DNA of 64,000 bases from Omphalotus guepiniiformis (taxonomy: Eukaryota; Basidiomycota; Agaricomycetes; Agaricales; Omphalotaceae), in contig JAQOOI010000074.1 in NCBI GenBank assembly GCA_028554645.1, positions 868,001 to 932,000 on the forward strand, given 5' to 3'. Positions 13,008-25,053 of the stretch are shown here, one piece after another; the stretch's first letter is position 1; each line of letters opens with the position of its first letter. A program made the translations under genes and the position numbers. Below the pieces are notes generated by a model. It was not told the DNA's origin and searched no databases. It was given only the letters and a program-made list of their open reading frames with translations.

Positions 13008-15825
13008 TCAGCATCTTTCAAACACTTTGTACAGGTCTGGTAAATCAGCGACTTGAACAACGCCAGCGTCCAGGAGAGATTTCGGAGCTGCTAGGTATCG
13101 TCTCATGGCTGGAAACAGGACATGTTGAATTTGCCATTTCTCTGCCTTCTCACTAGCTGTTTCTTCAGTGGAAGCAGGAGAAGTGATCATGTCTTCGTCA
13201 CTAATACGTCCTGGAACATAGAAATATGCGAGTTCGCGTAGAAACGAGTCGAAACATTCGGTTTCGGACGTCCAGTTGACCTAGGAAAGACGCTGGTCGA
13301 TTCAAGTCTGAATTCGTGATATTTAGACTACTCACCTGTGGTCCTAGTCGCATCAAGAACATAGGCAACTTGTCCAAATTCGGTGTGTAGTCTTTTAATA
13401 AGAGAGGTAAACTCTCGATGCGTCCATCAGCAGAGATGTCGAGCGAGAAATACTCTGTCAGCATATCTCGTTTGGTTTGAAGGATATTTACAATTCGCTG
13501 GATATTTAAAGAAATTAATAATCGCTACGATGTGCCAAACTGACACCAACCTCGACCACGTCAGGCTTGGTCAGACGCAATTTGTCCGACAGTTCTTCAG
13601 CATCCACAGCAATTTGGACTAGATCTCGTAATGAAGGCGGCGGTTCAAGCTTCAGTCTACTGAAATCGCCGAACTGGCGGAGGCCTAATTGATAGAAGAG
13701 TTCCTCACTGTTGCCAATAAATAAATAAAACTCATATAACGGAATAAAAGAAGAACTACATACGCCAATGCGCCGTGGTCGACGATGTATAACTTTGTCG
13801 AGTACTGTAATAAAGACAGACACCTATGGATATCAACGATTCCAACAAACGTATGTTTTTCCAGTATTTCGGTGAGCACTAATTGTGTTCCTTAGTATTT
13901 ACTAGACCAAAGTAGGAAGGCAGAGGCACGTACATTTGTGTTTACCCTTCACTATCTTGTTCCTCAAGTTTCTTACAGAAGTCAGAAAGCATTCAGATTC
14001 CTTAACCTCGCGATGTCGAGACTGAGGTGGATTTTCAGATGAACTAGTTTTACTCTTCTTGCCCGAAATGTCGTCGAGTTGATTTGGATTCACTACCGGA
14101 AACATCGAATCAAGAGTACGGTCTTGCTGCGAAGTCCGCACTTTAAGGTGTGAGTAGACTTTTTTTGGCGCAGCTAGAAGAATACGACCGTCAGATATGT
14201 ATCAGAGCATCATCAGGTTTCGATAACTCACAAGAGGAAGTTGAAGGCCCTTCGTCTTTCTCGTCGTCAATGTCTTCTCTTCCTTTTCGTTTTCTGTCAT
14301 TCCGTTTACTATCGAGGTGCGAAGGTAACAAGGTCTAGGTACATTCTAAAGGGGTGTTCACTAGACGTGATAGCACTTGCCTGGTATTCAAAGGTGCGTG
14401 AATGACTCTCCTCTGTCAGCTTTTCTTGCAGAGCATCGCACACTCGTGCGGTTATAGTCTCCTCATTCAGGAAGTGCACCTCTTTCTTGGTTGGGTGAAC
14501 ATTGACGTCCACGGAGTGAGGGTGAATTTGCAAACTGAGGACAATGAGTTAAATTAAACACTTGAGTAGAGTTCGACTGACCTTAGGTACATGAAAGGAG
14601 CAGCACCTTTAGGAAGAACACCATTGTAGGCGGCCTCAAGAGCACGTTTCATGCGCGTAGACTCCACCAAACGGTCTGAGGAATTTGGTCAGGTCAAGCT
14701 TTACAACCAGAAGACACATATACGGTTGATGAAGAGCAGAAATGTCATCTTTTTGGCGTGATAGTTCGCATTGGTAAAATATGCCTCCGAAGACCACGAC
14801 TCCTCAGGCTTGGCATTGTCTGTAACTTCACTGTAAAGCAGTTCTTTTTCAATTGAATGTCCGTACAGCATTCTTATGGTCTGTTGAATAGACGATGCTG
14901 AGGGAGTGCTCAAATCAGGGGAGGCAGAACCCGCCTTAAAAACAGGCATGAGACCAACGACGAAGAGAACGTTTTGAGCAAGCAATTACCTTCTTGCATA
15001 CGAAGGCAACTTTAGGATTATGTACCGCGTACTTAGTGAGCACATCGAGGATACGCGAATACTCTTCTGAGGTGTTACGTAGCGCAGACAGCCGTGTGGG
15101 AGTATTGAAAAAGAGATTTTCAATCTTAAGTACGCCTTAGTGAAGTTGACACTCAAGAAAATATTGAGAAATGCACACACAGTAATAGTAGTACCATCGT
15201 TTCCTGCACACGGCTTAGGTTCTGCGGTTTGCCCAGGTTGTACAGGGATGAGCTTGCCATCAGAGTATTGTGCTCTATTTCAAATCAGTGAAGAAATAGA
15301 ATGAGGTAGAAACATACTGACTTGTAAGCACAGGTGTCCGAGCGTGTCTTCGTTGTGACAGAAAGGTGAGCAACATGAGATATAGAAGCAAGAGCTTCTC
15401 CACGGAACCCGTAAGTCGTGATGCGCGAAAGATCAGAGAACGTGCTGAGCTTTGAGGTCGTGAACCTTTCGGCGAGAATGGGTAGATCAGCTTTCTAAGG
15501 AAAGGTCTATTAGCCCAATAGTTTCACGAGCAAAGAACATTTACACACGCGGATCCCGCAGCCGTTGTCCTGAATTTGCAGCAATTTTAACCCACCCTCC
15601 TTCACAGTAACACGGATTGACGTTGCTCCTGCATCAAGAGAATTTTCAACTAGTTCTTTAAGAGCAGATGCAGGTCTATGAATGATCTAATGCGATAGGT
15701 TAACAATCAGTGGTTCTTCAAGTAAGAATACAGATTTCTCCTGCAGCGATACGATTTATGAGAGACTCTTGGAGACGACGAATAGGCGGAGGTGCAGGAG
15801 GTATAAATACAGAGTCTTCACTCAT
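13008..15825 (-). CDS. MLH1: DNA mismatch repair protein MLH1
   Basis: MutL homolog that forms MutL-alpha with a PMS partner in nuclear mismatch repair and meiotic crossing over. The 14-exon model gives ~712 aa: exons end-to-start at 13008..13280, 13336..13497, 13551..13707, 13764..13878, 13934..14173, 14232..14334, 14381..14534, 14582..14675, 14724..14934, 14990..15124, 15181..15274, 15322..15494, 15549..15686, 15736..15825. GHKL ATPase motifs are present: motif I ENSLDAGA, motif II QDNGCGI, motif [12 protein letters not shown], motif [25 protein letters not shown] follows, then a Ser/Lys-rich linker, the C-terminal dimerisation domain with [17 protein letters not shown], and the diagnostic MLH1 end FERC. 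Intron 14335-14380 is GC-AG. The intron between exons 1 and 2 lacks a frame-preserving GT-AG solution (see findings). Confidence 0.95.
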
Positions 15826-17165
15826 TGATCTAGTTTGTTGTAATGGTTATATGCACTGTCAGGAAGAACGCGTCGACGGTCACGTGCTTTACATACCCAA
15901 TGCGCGATTTTTCTTTGAATCTTGTTCCCCACGTACTCACAACCCCAATTCTCAATCTTTAATCTTCAAGCTATATCTAATGATATGCACTCTGGCAGAC
16001 TGTCATATCTCCTGACATTGGGCCTGAACTATTCATAGAAAGGCCCTAGTAAATACTCGGAACGAGCTGCTCGAAGCCGCTTTGCGCCAAGTCCGAGTCC
16101 CGCCGACTCGGCGAGCTGTCTGCGACGCTTTTGGTTTTCTCTGCCTCTCTTCCATGCTGTAGTGTGCTTCTAGCTTGGACATACAAAAAACCCGAAGCTT
16201 GTCTACAAGCGGTATTTCTTAAGGTACAACTTTAACTAGCCATCATGTTCTAGCCATGAAGATCAGTAGTATGATAGTATAGGTAAGTGGCTTGTCTTCG
16301 TGTTACAGTTACCTTATCACGAAAGAAAACTGTAGACAGCTGGATTCCTGCCATGTCACAGGCACCATGAGATCCACTGAAGGTACGTATACAATAAACA
16401 CCTAGACTTTGCGTCTTGGGAAAAAGAGGTTGAAGCATTGCTCCGCCAGTTTCCATCCGGGAATGGCTAGTGCCGTGTTAAGTGCAGTGTCCGTCGTGAC
16501 CTCTACAGTGCAGAGTACAAAAGCTGCAGTACTTCGTCCGACTCCCCGTAAGTGCTGCCTATGTACGTCTCCATGAAACTAGTGCGATCTGGAGTCGGTC
16601 CGAGGTTGACTCAATGGCCGTCCATAACGGTGGTGAACAGACCTACGGAACATACGGCGGGTTCCCTACTGAATCGGGATCGAGATACGATATTCAATTG
16701 AACGTTGAACTTTGAAGTAGGCCTCTGAAGTAGGCCTCGGTTCGTGTCCAGCTGCTCGGCTCCTTTTCATGTCCCGACTCACGATAAGGACTATTTTCCT
16801 ATCGTTGGTGACGCCAGTCACCACCAATTACTCAAAGTCAAGCCCGTAAGTATTTAGACCAGCGATGTATTATTTACAGTACTTACAGTATGTCATCGAC
16901 CGTATGTCAATGGCAGTTAGCGCTCATTTCGAGGCCGATGTTCCGAATATTCAGTATCTGCCCAAACTGAAGGTAACTTCTTCACAGTACCCAGACTAAG
17001 GCACAAAGCTTAGGGAAAGCTTGGATGATTGATCAATTTGTTACTGGTAGGTACCTGATTATGAGGTGTAGTAGTACAATGTATACAATGCAGAGGAAGT
17101 CCAATCATGGATGCTAGGGTAGTGGTATCATGCAGTGGAATGGAATGGAGCAGATGATTATAGAG
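15826..17165. other. 1.3-kb intergenic region, no gene recognised
   Basis: Between the start of MLH1 and the stop of the DUF6593-type gene I see only short open frames without family resemblance, for example a 68-codon minus frame at 16250-16456. A short tandem duplication of about 13 bp (tgaagtaggcctc) occurs near 16712-16738. No tRNA-like cloverleaf was evident. Confidence 0.5.
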
Positions 17166-17978
17166 TCAAAGGTTGTAAAGTGCAATGTGGCGCATGATAG
17201 TGAGTGATGCCAGAATTTCTTAGAAACAATGCGGATGAGACACTGAGATTGGAGAAGTGGGAGCTCTCTTACCGATGGATAGGTGTATAAAGTGTTCATA
17301 GATCGTTAGAGTGTTCCCCGACACGTCGTAAGCACGTACGTCCGGCGGCTTGAGGTCAAAATGAGCAACGACGAGATTCTCCACTCCAGTCGTACACTGT
17401 AAAACATGTATTGATTGGGCCTTATAAAACACAGGATTTCGTATGATAACACTTACTGTCCACTCTTGTCCCTGTATGCTTCGATAGCTCCACCGGTATT
17501 CTCTTCCATCAGAACCGGTGAACTTCCTTGATAGAGACCTGATGATATAGGCTATATCGTTTCGTGTGCTGAGGTGGTGAGATAAGAATGCCTACCCCCC
17601 AAATATCGAAGTCTTCCTTAGATAACGATTCATGGGTACCGACACATTGTTGGTCGCCCAACGGTACGATACGTTACCCAAGAGTTCACCGGGCATGAAT
17701 TCGAGTATTGCAATCGGCTCCCGTTGGAAAGGTAGCGAGTCGCGATGTCGCGTTGCCCGTCGTCCCATATCGTATATCATTGTCACAGGTTTGTGCGGTA
17801 GTCGAGCGACACGGTAGAATAACCGGTCATAGATGTCATCGTAGTCGGAGCCTGTCAAGACACCTGTCCGGTCTTCAAAAACATAGGGTAGTGGTCGAGG
17901 GTGCATGCTGGTGAGCAGAGAGATGGAGGCTCGAGGGATGCTACTGGAAGTGGATGGAAGTGGAGTGTGAAGGAACAA
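17166..17978 (-). CDS. DUF6593-type fungal protein, 213 aa
   Basis: The model is complement(join(17166..17218,17273..17396,17457..17538,17596..17978)), frame-consistent with GT-AG introns of 54-60 nt. The protein has the beta-rich layout I recall for DUF6593 proteins: EPIAILEFMPGELLGNVSY, a conserved FGGSLSRKFTGSDGREYRW across the first junction, CTTGVENLVVAHFDL, and a C-terminal helix ILASLTIMRHIALYNL. These proteins are small, numerous in Agaricomycetes and of unknown role. The first ATG gives MFLHTPLPS; an internal ATG (MHPRPLPYVFEDRTG) 24 codons later is an alternative start. Family assignment rests on remembered conservation. Confidence 0.75.
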
Positions 17979-19916
17979 CTAGTACCCAGGAGGGTTCCTT
18001 TATATCAGAATTTTGACGTGATGTCCTTAGTACCCAGTCAAGACGTGCGGCGCAGTATATATAAGTCAGATTTACCATTGTGCCAAAGAAGCGCCTGAGA
18101 TCAAGATTCGCCTCGATTGTTCAGAAGCCGCGTTAGGGTATGTTACACAGCGATTTATGATGAATTACGGAATCGCTGCAAACAAGTCTTGACAATTTGG
18201 CAATTTGTGTCAGGATTTTAAGGCTATAATCTTGACATGGCTCCAGCACAAGCAGCTTTAAATTTGACGTAACTGGCAAAGCGCAGAAATTATGTGCGGA
18301 TGAGCAGCTGCTGGGCTCCGGCCCTGATAACAGGAAAAAGAATTCAAGAAAATTCCCTGGCAAGCTCGAGTGAAGAACACTTACGGGAATATGGACTGTC
18401 AAGGGGACAGGGTACGCTGGTATCGGTACTTATCGGGTATCACGATAAGATCCAGATATCATGAGACCGCATCGGTCAGAACATGTACATGACAGGAATT
18501 CAGTACCTACGGAAGACCGATAATCCGGGGGGGTGACTCGTTAGCTATAAATTATGAGTTAGCTCTGAGTAGATCAACTTGTATCATGGGTTACTTACTG
18601 AATGATAGGTGCAAGTTCGGGCCCAACGATAAACAAAGGACTGAAGTTGATGCATTGGAGCTAGCTTAAATTTTCAAGGAAGCAAATTTTTTAACTTGCG
18701 AGGGTTGACTAATGCCTGACAACTTGTGATGCTTCCCCCTCTACCATTTATTCCTCAGATGGAACAGCTTATCTTGCGTGTGGTTTCTCTTACATTGCGA
18801 GTTTTGTGAGAAAGCAGGCCTGTGCGGAAGACAACCGTCAGAATCATCTGATCAAACAAACCAAGGGAAAAGCATACTCGGGAGTTGAGTTGAAGGGATC
18901 CCCATGAAAGAAGCATGAGTTCTGCTGCTTGTGAGTCGAAGCCGAGCATATGTGACCAGAAAGAACATAGGGTTGGGCTTCAAAGCTTCACTCGCGAATT
19001 CTTCATGGCATGTTCGGGAATTGAGTTGATGCTGTCTCAGAAGTCCATCATCATCTGACAGGCTTTCGAAAGCACTCACCGGATTCATATGAAGATGAAA
19101 GTAAACATTTGCCCTCGGTGTTTCTCACAATGTGGACCTGGTCATCAATGTAAAACAAGGTGAGACCCTCATGAGAATTCGCCGCATGAATTTAATGATC
19201 CTTGGACAAGATGTGACTCTCGCAGGTATGAAGTTCGCTTAATTGGGCGTTCCGGAAGATGAATGGAAGTTATGGAACTATACTTGGCTACATTTAAACA
19301 CTCAATTCCGAACTAGACCTCAAGTCTTCCGTGAGCAGAAGAGGATTAAGTTGCAGATAATCGGTATTACACATACACAGACCCCATGAGTCGCTAGCAT
19401 TGATCCGAATTCGCACCAGCAATGCCAGATGACTGCGCATGCCAGCATAGAGCATAACTTCACAACTCACAAGTGATCTGGGTGCCCGGTACAAGTTTTC
19501 TGACCTGGTCATGCACGACACTGCTGGTTTACATTTCTCTTTGTGGTCAGCTGGAGTTGTCACTGGGCACCAATACTTTTCCACCCAAGAGTTGATTCAG
19601 ACCACCTGAAGACCACCTGATACTGTTCTTCAACCACAAGCGTCCTATTACTCTGAACAGCAATTGAAAGATATATTGGTACAATCCAGGCTTGAATGAA
19701 CGAATGCTCAGAAGTGTGCCACGCCACATAAGTGAAGCAAAAGTACAGTGCCGTATACGCACGTCTGTTCCAATGCCAACCCATGAACTCCAATTAGTCA
19801 AGTATCAAACTCGTCTTTGCCAGAGGATTGCCGGACCTGCCCATCGTCGTGAATTAATTCATCCATCGAATGCCTCATATAGATAGTATACTTTAGGTAT
19901 GGAAAGTTACTGTAAA
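17979..19916. other. 1.9-kb region without a recognisable gene
   Basis: This stretch holds only short minus-strand open frames (18133-18402, 19294-19584, 19560-19793) with no recognised family and no convincing set of joining splice sites. It could be a decayed gene or a spacer with promoter DNA for the DUF6593-type gene. No transposon ends were noticed. Confidence 0.4.
18052..18062 (-). promoter_or_regulatory. TATA-like element upstream of the DUF6593-type gene
   Basis: An 11-bp run reading gtatatataag on the plus strand (cttatatatac on the minus) lies about 75-85 bp upstream of the ATG at 17978. That is a reasonable distance for a TATA box plus a short 5' UTR. No other promoter element was identified. 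Confidence 0.45.
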
Positions 19917-21674
19917 TCACAGCAAGTCTCCGAGTGCCGCCATCTCAGGACCACCAGATTCCCTCATACCAATCTCCCAATCTAAAAAACAGTTAGCATC
20001 AGGACTAAGCGTAAAAAATGAGACCACTTACAGCTATAAATGATTGTAACGGCCATGAGAATACCAGTCCCACTGCCGATCGCACCCATGAGGTCTGCAG
20101 CAACGGAGAGCAAGCCAAGGATAGCACCACCAAATGCGGCAGCAGTGGGGATGATACGCTTGAGTTCCTTATACATAGAGCCTTCCCGATGTCCAGCCAT
20201 CACCTAAGACGTAAGTCAATAAGTAACGGAGCACGTAGTCATTAAAGAGACCACGCTACCATTTGCTGGTCTTTGAGCTGCTTCGCGACGTCCCTAGGAC
20301 CACTTCCTGACACTTCGATCCATGTTTTACTGAATAAAGCACACGCAGAGAGCATGAAGATGATGTATATAGCAGTGTGGATCGGGTCAAGAATGGCTTC
20401 ACGAATTGTGTGAGGGGCGGACATATAATAGGCGATACCAGATTTCGCGATGAGCTGGGGAGAGTCTTCCATAGGCTATCACCAAAAGTAAATAAGAGAT
20501 GCAGAAGAAGAGATGGGGGCACGTACCTCCCATACACCAAGAAGCTTGACCAAGAGATTGTCCGGGAACCTGGAAGCTAACATTTGGCTGACAATGAATA
20601 CATTGCTGGTCAGAGCACTTTCAAGCATGATCGGCATGTTACTGGTGTAGAACAGCTTCACAGGGTAGCTGCCCCTCTGGCCTCTGAACCTATTGCTCTT
20701 CACGGGTATCTCAATACGGAATCCTTGAAGGTAGATGACAACGGCGAAGATAACAACGGTGGCAATGAGGTTCATGATGTTGGGCAGACGATCTCTCCAG
20801 AAAGCCTCCCTCAAAGCACGGCCTTTGTCGTTCCAAGTGAAGAGCAGGTGGAAGAGAGCAACAATTGCACCCTCGAATTCAGGACCTCTGCCAGTGTTGA
20901 CGGTAGTGGGGGAGAAAGCCTTCCACACGATGGATTCACAGATGTTGGTAGCGATGAAAAGCGAGATACCGGAACCGAGACCATAGCCTTTCTGAAGCAG
21001 CTCGTCAAGGAGAATGACAATGAGAGCAGCCGACACGAGCTGGATGATGAGCAAGAGGCAAACACCTGCGCCGAGGTCACGAGGAAGACCATAAAGACCG
21101 GTAAGAACATACACCGTAGCCTGACCAAGGGCTATGATGAGGGCGAACACTAGAGGAAAGGGATAGCCATAAAAATTTGATATCGGTCGTCAGAAGGTGA
21201 AAACATACACTTCTGGGCACCGCTAAACAATGCTCGGTCTTCTTTCAAACTGAAATCAACCTCAACCAAATTTGCACCGGCGAGTAGCTGCATAATCATT
21301 CCAGACGTGATGATGGGACTAATTCCAAGTTCCATGAGAGTACCGCGATTGGAGGCAAGGATGACACGCATCCAGTAAAGAGGATCTGAGGAGTCCGACG
21401 ACATGATACCGTAGAGTGGGACTTGAGAGCAAACAAGGAAAATAAGGAGAGTAACTGCCGTCCATAATAGTTTTTGATTAAAGGGAACCTATAAGGGTGA
21501 AGTAGGTATGTCGTGAAGTGCATGAACAGGAAGACATACGAACCTTTCTATCCGGCGAAGAGACCTCTGGTAAAATAGGAAGAAACGGCCTGACGAGATT
21601 CAAGAACCGGACTAGTAGAGTACATTATTAGCTCGACAATTCAGATAATGAGAATGAGACCTACAGCCGCTCAT
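19917..21674 (-). CDS. SEC61: Sec61 translocon alpha subunit
   Basis: Central pore-forming subunit of the ER translocon, a polytopic membrane protein that passes nascent secretory proteins. The model is complement(join(19917..19981,20032..20203,20260..20475,20527..21149,21209..21488,21544..21611,21665..21674)), giving 477 aa, close to the ~480 aa of yeast Sec61. The first exon is only 10 nt (MSG plus one base), followed by [17 protein letters not shown]. Recognisable family blocks include [62 protein letters not shown], and the C-terminal [16 protein letters not shown]. About ten hydrophobic segments are visible. Its start is 170 bp from the divergent TOG-protein gene. Confidence 0.96.
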
Positions 21675-21843
21675 TTTTTGAGATGGAAGTTGACGATGAA
21701 GAGAATAAATATTCCAGCAGACGTATCATAAAGACGTGGCATGCTTACGTGAGTAATACGGTCACGCGACCTAAAGTTTGAGAACATAACACTCGCGGCG
21801 CTTCTCAGACTTTTTGAACTTGCAAGCTTGATCCCGGACTCCC

Positions 21844-24834
21844 ATGGCTCAGTCAGTTCTTGCTTTCAATAATTCGATTTCCTCTATTCGCCCCAACATC
21901 ACTCTTACAGAAACCGAAGAGTCATGGGACAAGATAGCTCGTAGCATCACGGCCTTCACCGAGCTTATTCGAAGCAGCTCAGTTGCCTTTCCTCAAGAAA
22001 CTATAGCTGCTGCGCGTGAATTTTATAGACCAATCATCGCTTCTATGAGGTCGGAGCGCACAAGGCTCTCTGGTCCCGCAATAGATTCTATTCGCGCTAT
22101 GGCTGAGGAGCTAGGCACCAGTTTCGACTCTATTTTGCCTCTTTTCTTCCCGGCTCTGCTTCAGCTTTGTGCGCGCGCGAGCAAGGTTGTCATCACCCGT
22201 TCGCGAGCCTGTATCATGTCTATTATCGACAACACCCAGCTGGTGTCGGTTCTATCGTATTTCCTGCAGTCAATCAAGGACAAGTCGACAACTCTCCGCG
22301 TCGTAGTAGCAGAAGGGACGTTAGCTTGTATCAATTCTTGTAATCCCCCGGACTTGGAGAAGGAATCGAGGACGAAGGAAATTGAGGCTATCATCAAGGC
22401 AGCAATACGAGATGCTAATGCCGATGTTAGGAAGATTGGTAAACAGGTGTTCCATGCCTATGAGACGCTATTGCCTGGCAAGGTCGAAAGGTTCGCAAGT
22501 CTGATCATTCACCTTGACACTTTCGCTGACTTGATCTATTCTTTGATTTATTCTAGTTTTGCTGCGCCTCTGACACCTACTAGCAAAAAATATTTGGGTC
22601 TTATCACCCGGCCAAAGTCTGCTCTGAGCGCGACTACGGCTCCACCTCGTCCGGTCAATAATGATCTCTCTCGATCTACCTCTGCTTCAGTCACTACTGC
22701 GCCGGCAAAACAGCCGCAGCTCAAGAAGAAAGTGTCGCAAAAGCTTGGCCCATCACTAAACACAACTGCTTCGTCCACCTCATCGAGTATTCATGCCACA
22801 GCTCCTAAGCAGGCAAAAGCATCGTCTTCCACTGCTGGCTACCAGTCTCGACCGACGTCGCGGTTGGGCACGGTCGATACTCGCTCTGCCCCCTCTGCCC
22901 CAGTTAGAGATGATACATCCCAGCAACCACAATCAAGTGGATTCGTACTTGTTCGACCAACCCTACCCATTTCTCATTCAGATTCTACCACTTCCACGGG
23001 GAAGCATCTTCGTTCAGCTTCCACTGTCACTGCTACTACGTCGGGCCCCGTGCGCAACGCAAAGCCACTGTCAAGAAGTACGAGCAGTGCCCCTCAGCGA
23101 GTACCTATAGTCGCTTCGTCAACAACAGATGCCTCTTCAGCGCCTGACGTCAGAGCTGGCTGTGCTCCAATGCGTGTAGATCCAGGTGCAGGTCGAGAAC
23201 GCGTACACACGGGGCCCAAGAAGCCTGAGCTACCAAAACTGAGTGCGGAGGAGCCTCCAATCGATGTCATTCGGCCACCGCCGAACGCTAATAAAGGGGA
23301 ATCGGAGGTCGAGAAACGTAGGAAAGAGAGGCAGGGTCCGAAAAAGCCTGAATTGCCGAAACTAACAGGCGCAGGTCCTTCGAGTAGGAAGGAGGAATCC
23401 ACGAGAAAACCAGAAGTACCAAGGCTTCCCCGGAAGGAGACGCAGTCACAACAGCAGGTAACTGCATTGTCGAAGAAAACGTCGATGAAGACTTTGAGGC
23501 CCGCGACTGAGAGACCTGGGACAGCGAAAGGTGATACCGATGCTGGAAGCAACCAAGCTAATACGGGCGCTTCGGTTGCAGTTGGTGTAAAAACGTCGAA
23601 CTCCACTAGTGCATCGCAGACGGCTTCCTCCCGTGCGCGCACTATTTCTCATTCTACCTCCGCCTCCTCTCTTACCACAACGAAACCCCCACTGCCTCGC
23701 TCGCGCACTATTTCCACTCCTGCTGCCGATGCGCAACCTCCCGCGGCTCGAGCGCGTACTATATCTGCATCCTCTCAGGCTCAGGCTGCAAAGCCTACGG
23801 CTACTCGAACGCGCACAATCTCGGCCAATTCTACTACCAGTACAGCGGCTACCACGTCATCAACAACGAATGAGAGACCTGCATGGGGTAGAGGTGGTTC
23901 TGGCGTTAACAAGGCCGCTTCTGTTCGAAGAGCAGGGGCAAAAGAGAAGGAACCTGTGAGCAAAATCGCCCGCCCTAGAGAGAAGGCACCAAAGCAAAAG
24001 AGGCCTTCAGTAGTTCCAGAGGAGTTGGAGGGTGTCAATGTGCCTGTTGACATAGAATCAGCTGCTGAGGAGCAGATGGAAGGAGAGGTGGAACCGACAA
24101 AAGAGAAGGAGACTGCGAATGATGAGGGAACAGAGAGCAAAGATATAGTCGAGCAGATTGACGACCGCGACACGAATTCACCTGCTTCAGTACCAGAAAG
24201 CAGTGCAACCACATTAGTTGCACCTTGCGAGGTAGCTGCTGCGTCTGAGAAACCCAACGAAGAGGCACCCCTCATCGAGTTCAGCACAGATATGGACACG
24301 ACAGAGTCACCAACCCAGGAAAACACAAGATTAGCACATGAAAGGCATGAGACGGCCTCAGCTCTAACTCACGAGTCTGATCTTACCCAGTCGGAAGACA
24401 CTATCACGGATGCACATGTCTGCTCTGACAAGTTGGAAGAGGCAGAAGATGCAACTCCCGTTGCGAAGGTGTTTGTCGATCCTAGTACCCCTTCGGGACC
24501 TCTGGAGACTCCCGTCCGCAAAAACCCGCATGAAATCGGTTTAGACCTGATGACGCCTGCAGATGGAGAAAAGACGCCCATCACAGCGTTGTTGTCTTCA
24601 ATACAGAAGGGCTTCCTGTTCTCACCTGTGAATCCCCTGTCGCCGCCTGATTCGTACCTTCCCAGAGGACTAGGAGGAACAGGTACGTCCGTCCCATTCC
24701 CGTTGTTTTCAAACAAGGCAGGAGAGCTCGCTCCGAATGCTGAGAATGCTGGAGATGTGTCGGATAAGGTGCCAATTGGTTTTGGAATCGGATGGGTAGA
24801 AAAATCGAGGCAGGCGCTGGGTACGATGAATTAG
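21844..24834 (+). CDS. CLASP/TOG-domain microtubule-associated protein
   Basis: A 996-codon frame starts MAQSVLAFNN. Residues ~20-215 form a helical array with SWDKIARSITAFTELIRS, EFYRPIIASMRSERTRLSG, ALLQLCARASKVVITRSRAC and RVVVAEGTLACINSCN. This matches the TOG repeat of CLASP/Stu1 proteins, which bind tubulin at microtubule plus ends and kinetochores. The rest is a low-complexity basic Ser/Thr/Pro region (repeated ARTIS and KKPELPKL elements), as is usual for microtubule-lattice binding, ending in an acidic then proline-rich tail. A putative intron at 22491-22556 (66 nt, GT..AG) is a multiple of three without stops. Removing it gives KVESFAAPLTP, so predicted length is 974 or 996 aa. Only one TOG array is seen, fewer than in metazoan CLASPs. 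Confidence 0.8.
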   Translation: MAQSVLAFNNSISSIRPNITLTETEESWDKIARSITAFTELIRSSSVAFPQETIAAAREFYRPIIASMRSERTRLSGPAIDSIRAMAEELGTSFDSILPLFFPALLQLCARASKVVITRSRACIMSIIDNTQLVSVLSYFLQSIKDKSTTLRVVVAEGTLACINSCNPPDLEKESRTKEIEAIIKAAIRDANADVRKIGKQVFHAYETLLPGKVERFASLIIHLDTFADLIYSLIYSSFAAPLTPTSKKYLGLITRPKSALSATTAPPRPVNNDLSRSTSASVTTAPAKQPQLKKKVSQKLGPSLNTTASSTSSSIHATAPKQAKASSSTAGYQSRPTSRLGTVDTRSAPSAPVRDDTSQQPQSSGFVLVRPTLPISHSDSTTSTGKHLRSASTVTATTSGPVRNAKPLSRSTSSAPQRVPIVASSTTDASSAPDVRAGCAPMRVDPGAGRERVHTGPKKPELPKLSAEEPPIDVIRPPPNANKGESEVEKRRKERQGPKKPELPKLTGAGPSSRKEESTRKPEVPRLPRKETQSQQQVTALSKKTSMKTLRPATERPGTAKGDTDAGSNQANTGASVAVGVKTSNSTSASQTASSRARTISHSTSASSLTTTKPPLPRSRTISTPAADAQPPAARARTISASSQAQAAKPTATRTRTISANSTTSTAATTSSTTNERPAWGRGGSGVNKAASVRRAGAKEKEPVSKIARPREKAPKQKRPSVVPEELEGVNVPVDIESAAEEQMEGEVEPTKEKETANDEGTESKDIVEQIDDRDTNSPASVPESSATTLVAPCEVAAASEKPNEEAPLIEFSTDMDTTESPTQENTRLAHERHETASALTHESDLTQSEDTITDAHVCSDKLEEAEDATPVAKVFVDPSTPSGPLETPVRKNPHEIGLDLMTPADGEKTPITALLSSIQKGFLFSPVNPLSPPDSYLPRGLGGTGTSVPFPLFSNKAGELAPNAENAGDVSDKVPIGFGIGWVEKSRQALGTMN

Positions 24835-25053
24835 AATGCTTAAATACTAACTTATGACCTTATACACTTCATTCAATGTTATTTCTGTATGTCAATAGCT
24901 CGCTTTGAATTATGGCCCATGACCTATATAACTTGTTACAACGGACGCAATGCATCTAATAGGTAGACCAATAGTGGCACGCGAAACTATAGAATGGAAA
25001 CATGAGTTTCAAAGATTAAAGCAGGGTTTATCTCAACTCACGCGCACATCCCT

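Noticed and set aside
16010..16110. Possible tRNA gene in the spacer upstream of MLH1
   Set aside because: The GC-rich stretch contains no A/B box pair or acceptor stem that folds into a cloverleaf by eye.
20584..21153. Plus-strand 189-codon open frame opposite SEC61
   Set aside because: It overlaps the highly conserved SEC61 exon 4 in antisense and shows no family resemblance.
23094..24326. Long minus-strand open frames opposite the TOG protein
   Set aside because: They mirror the Ser/Thr/Pro-rich coding sequence, a common source of spurious antisense frames.
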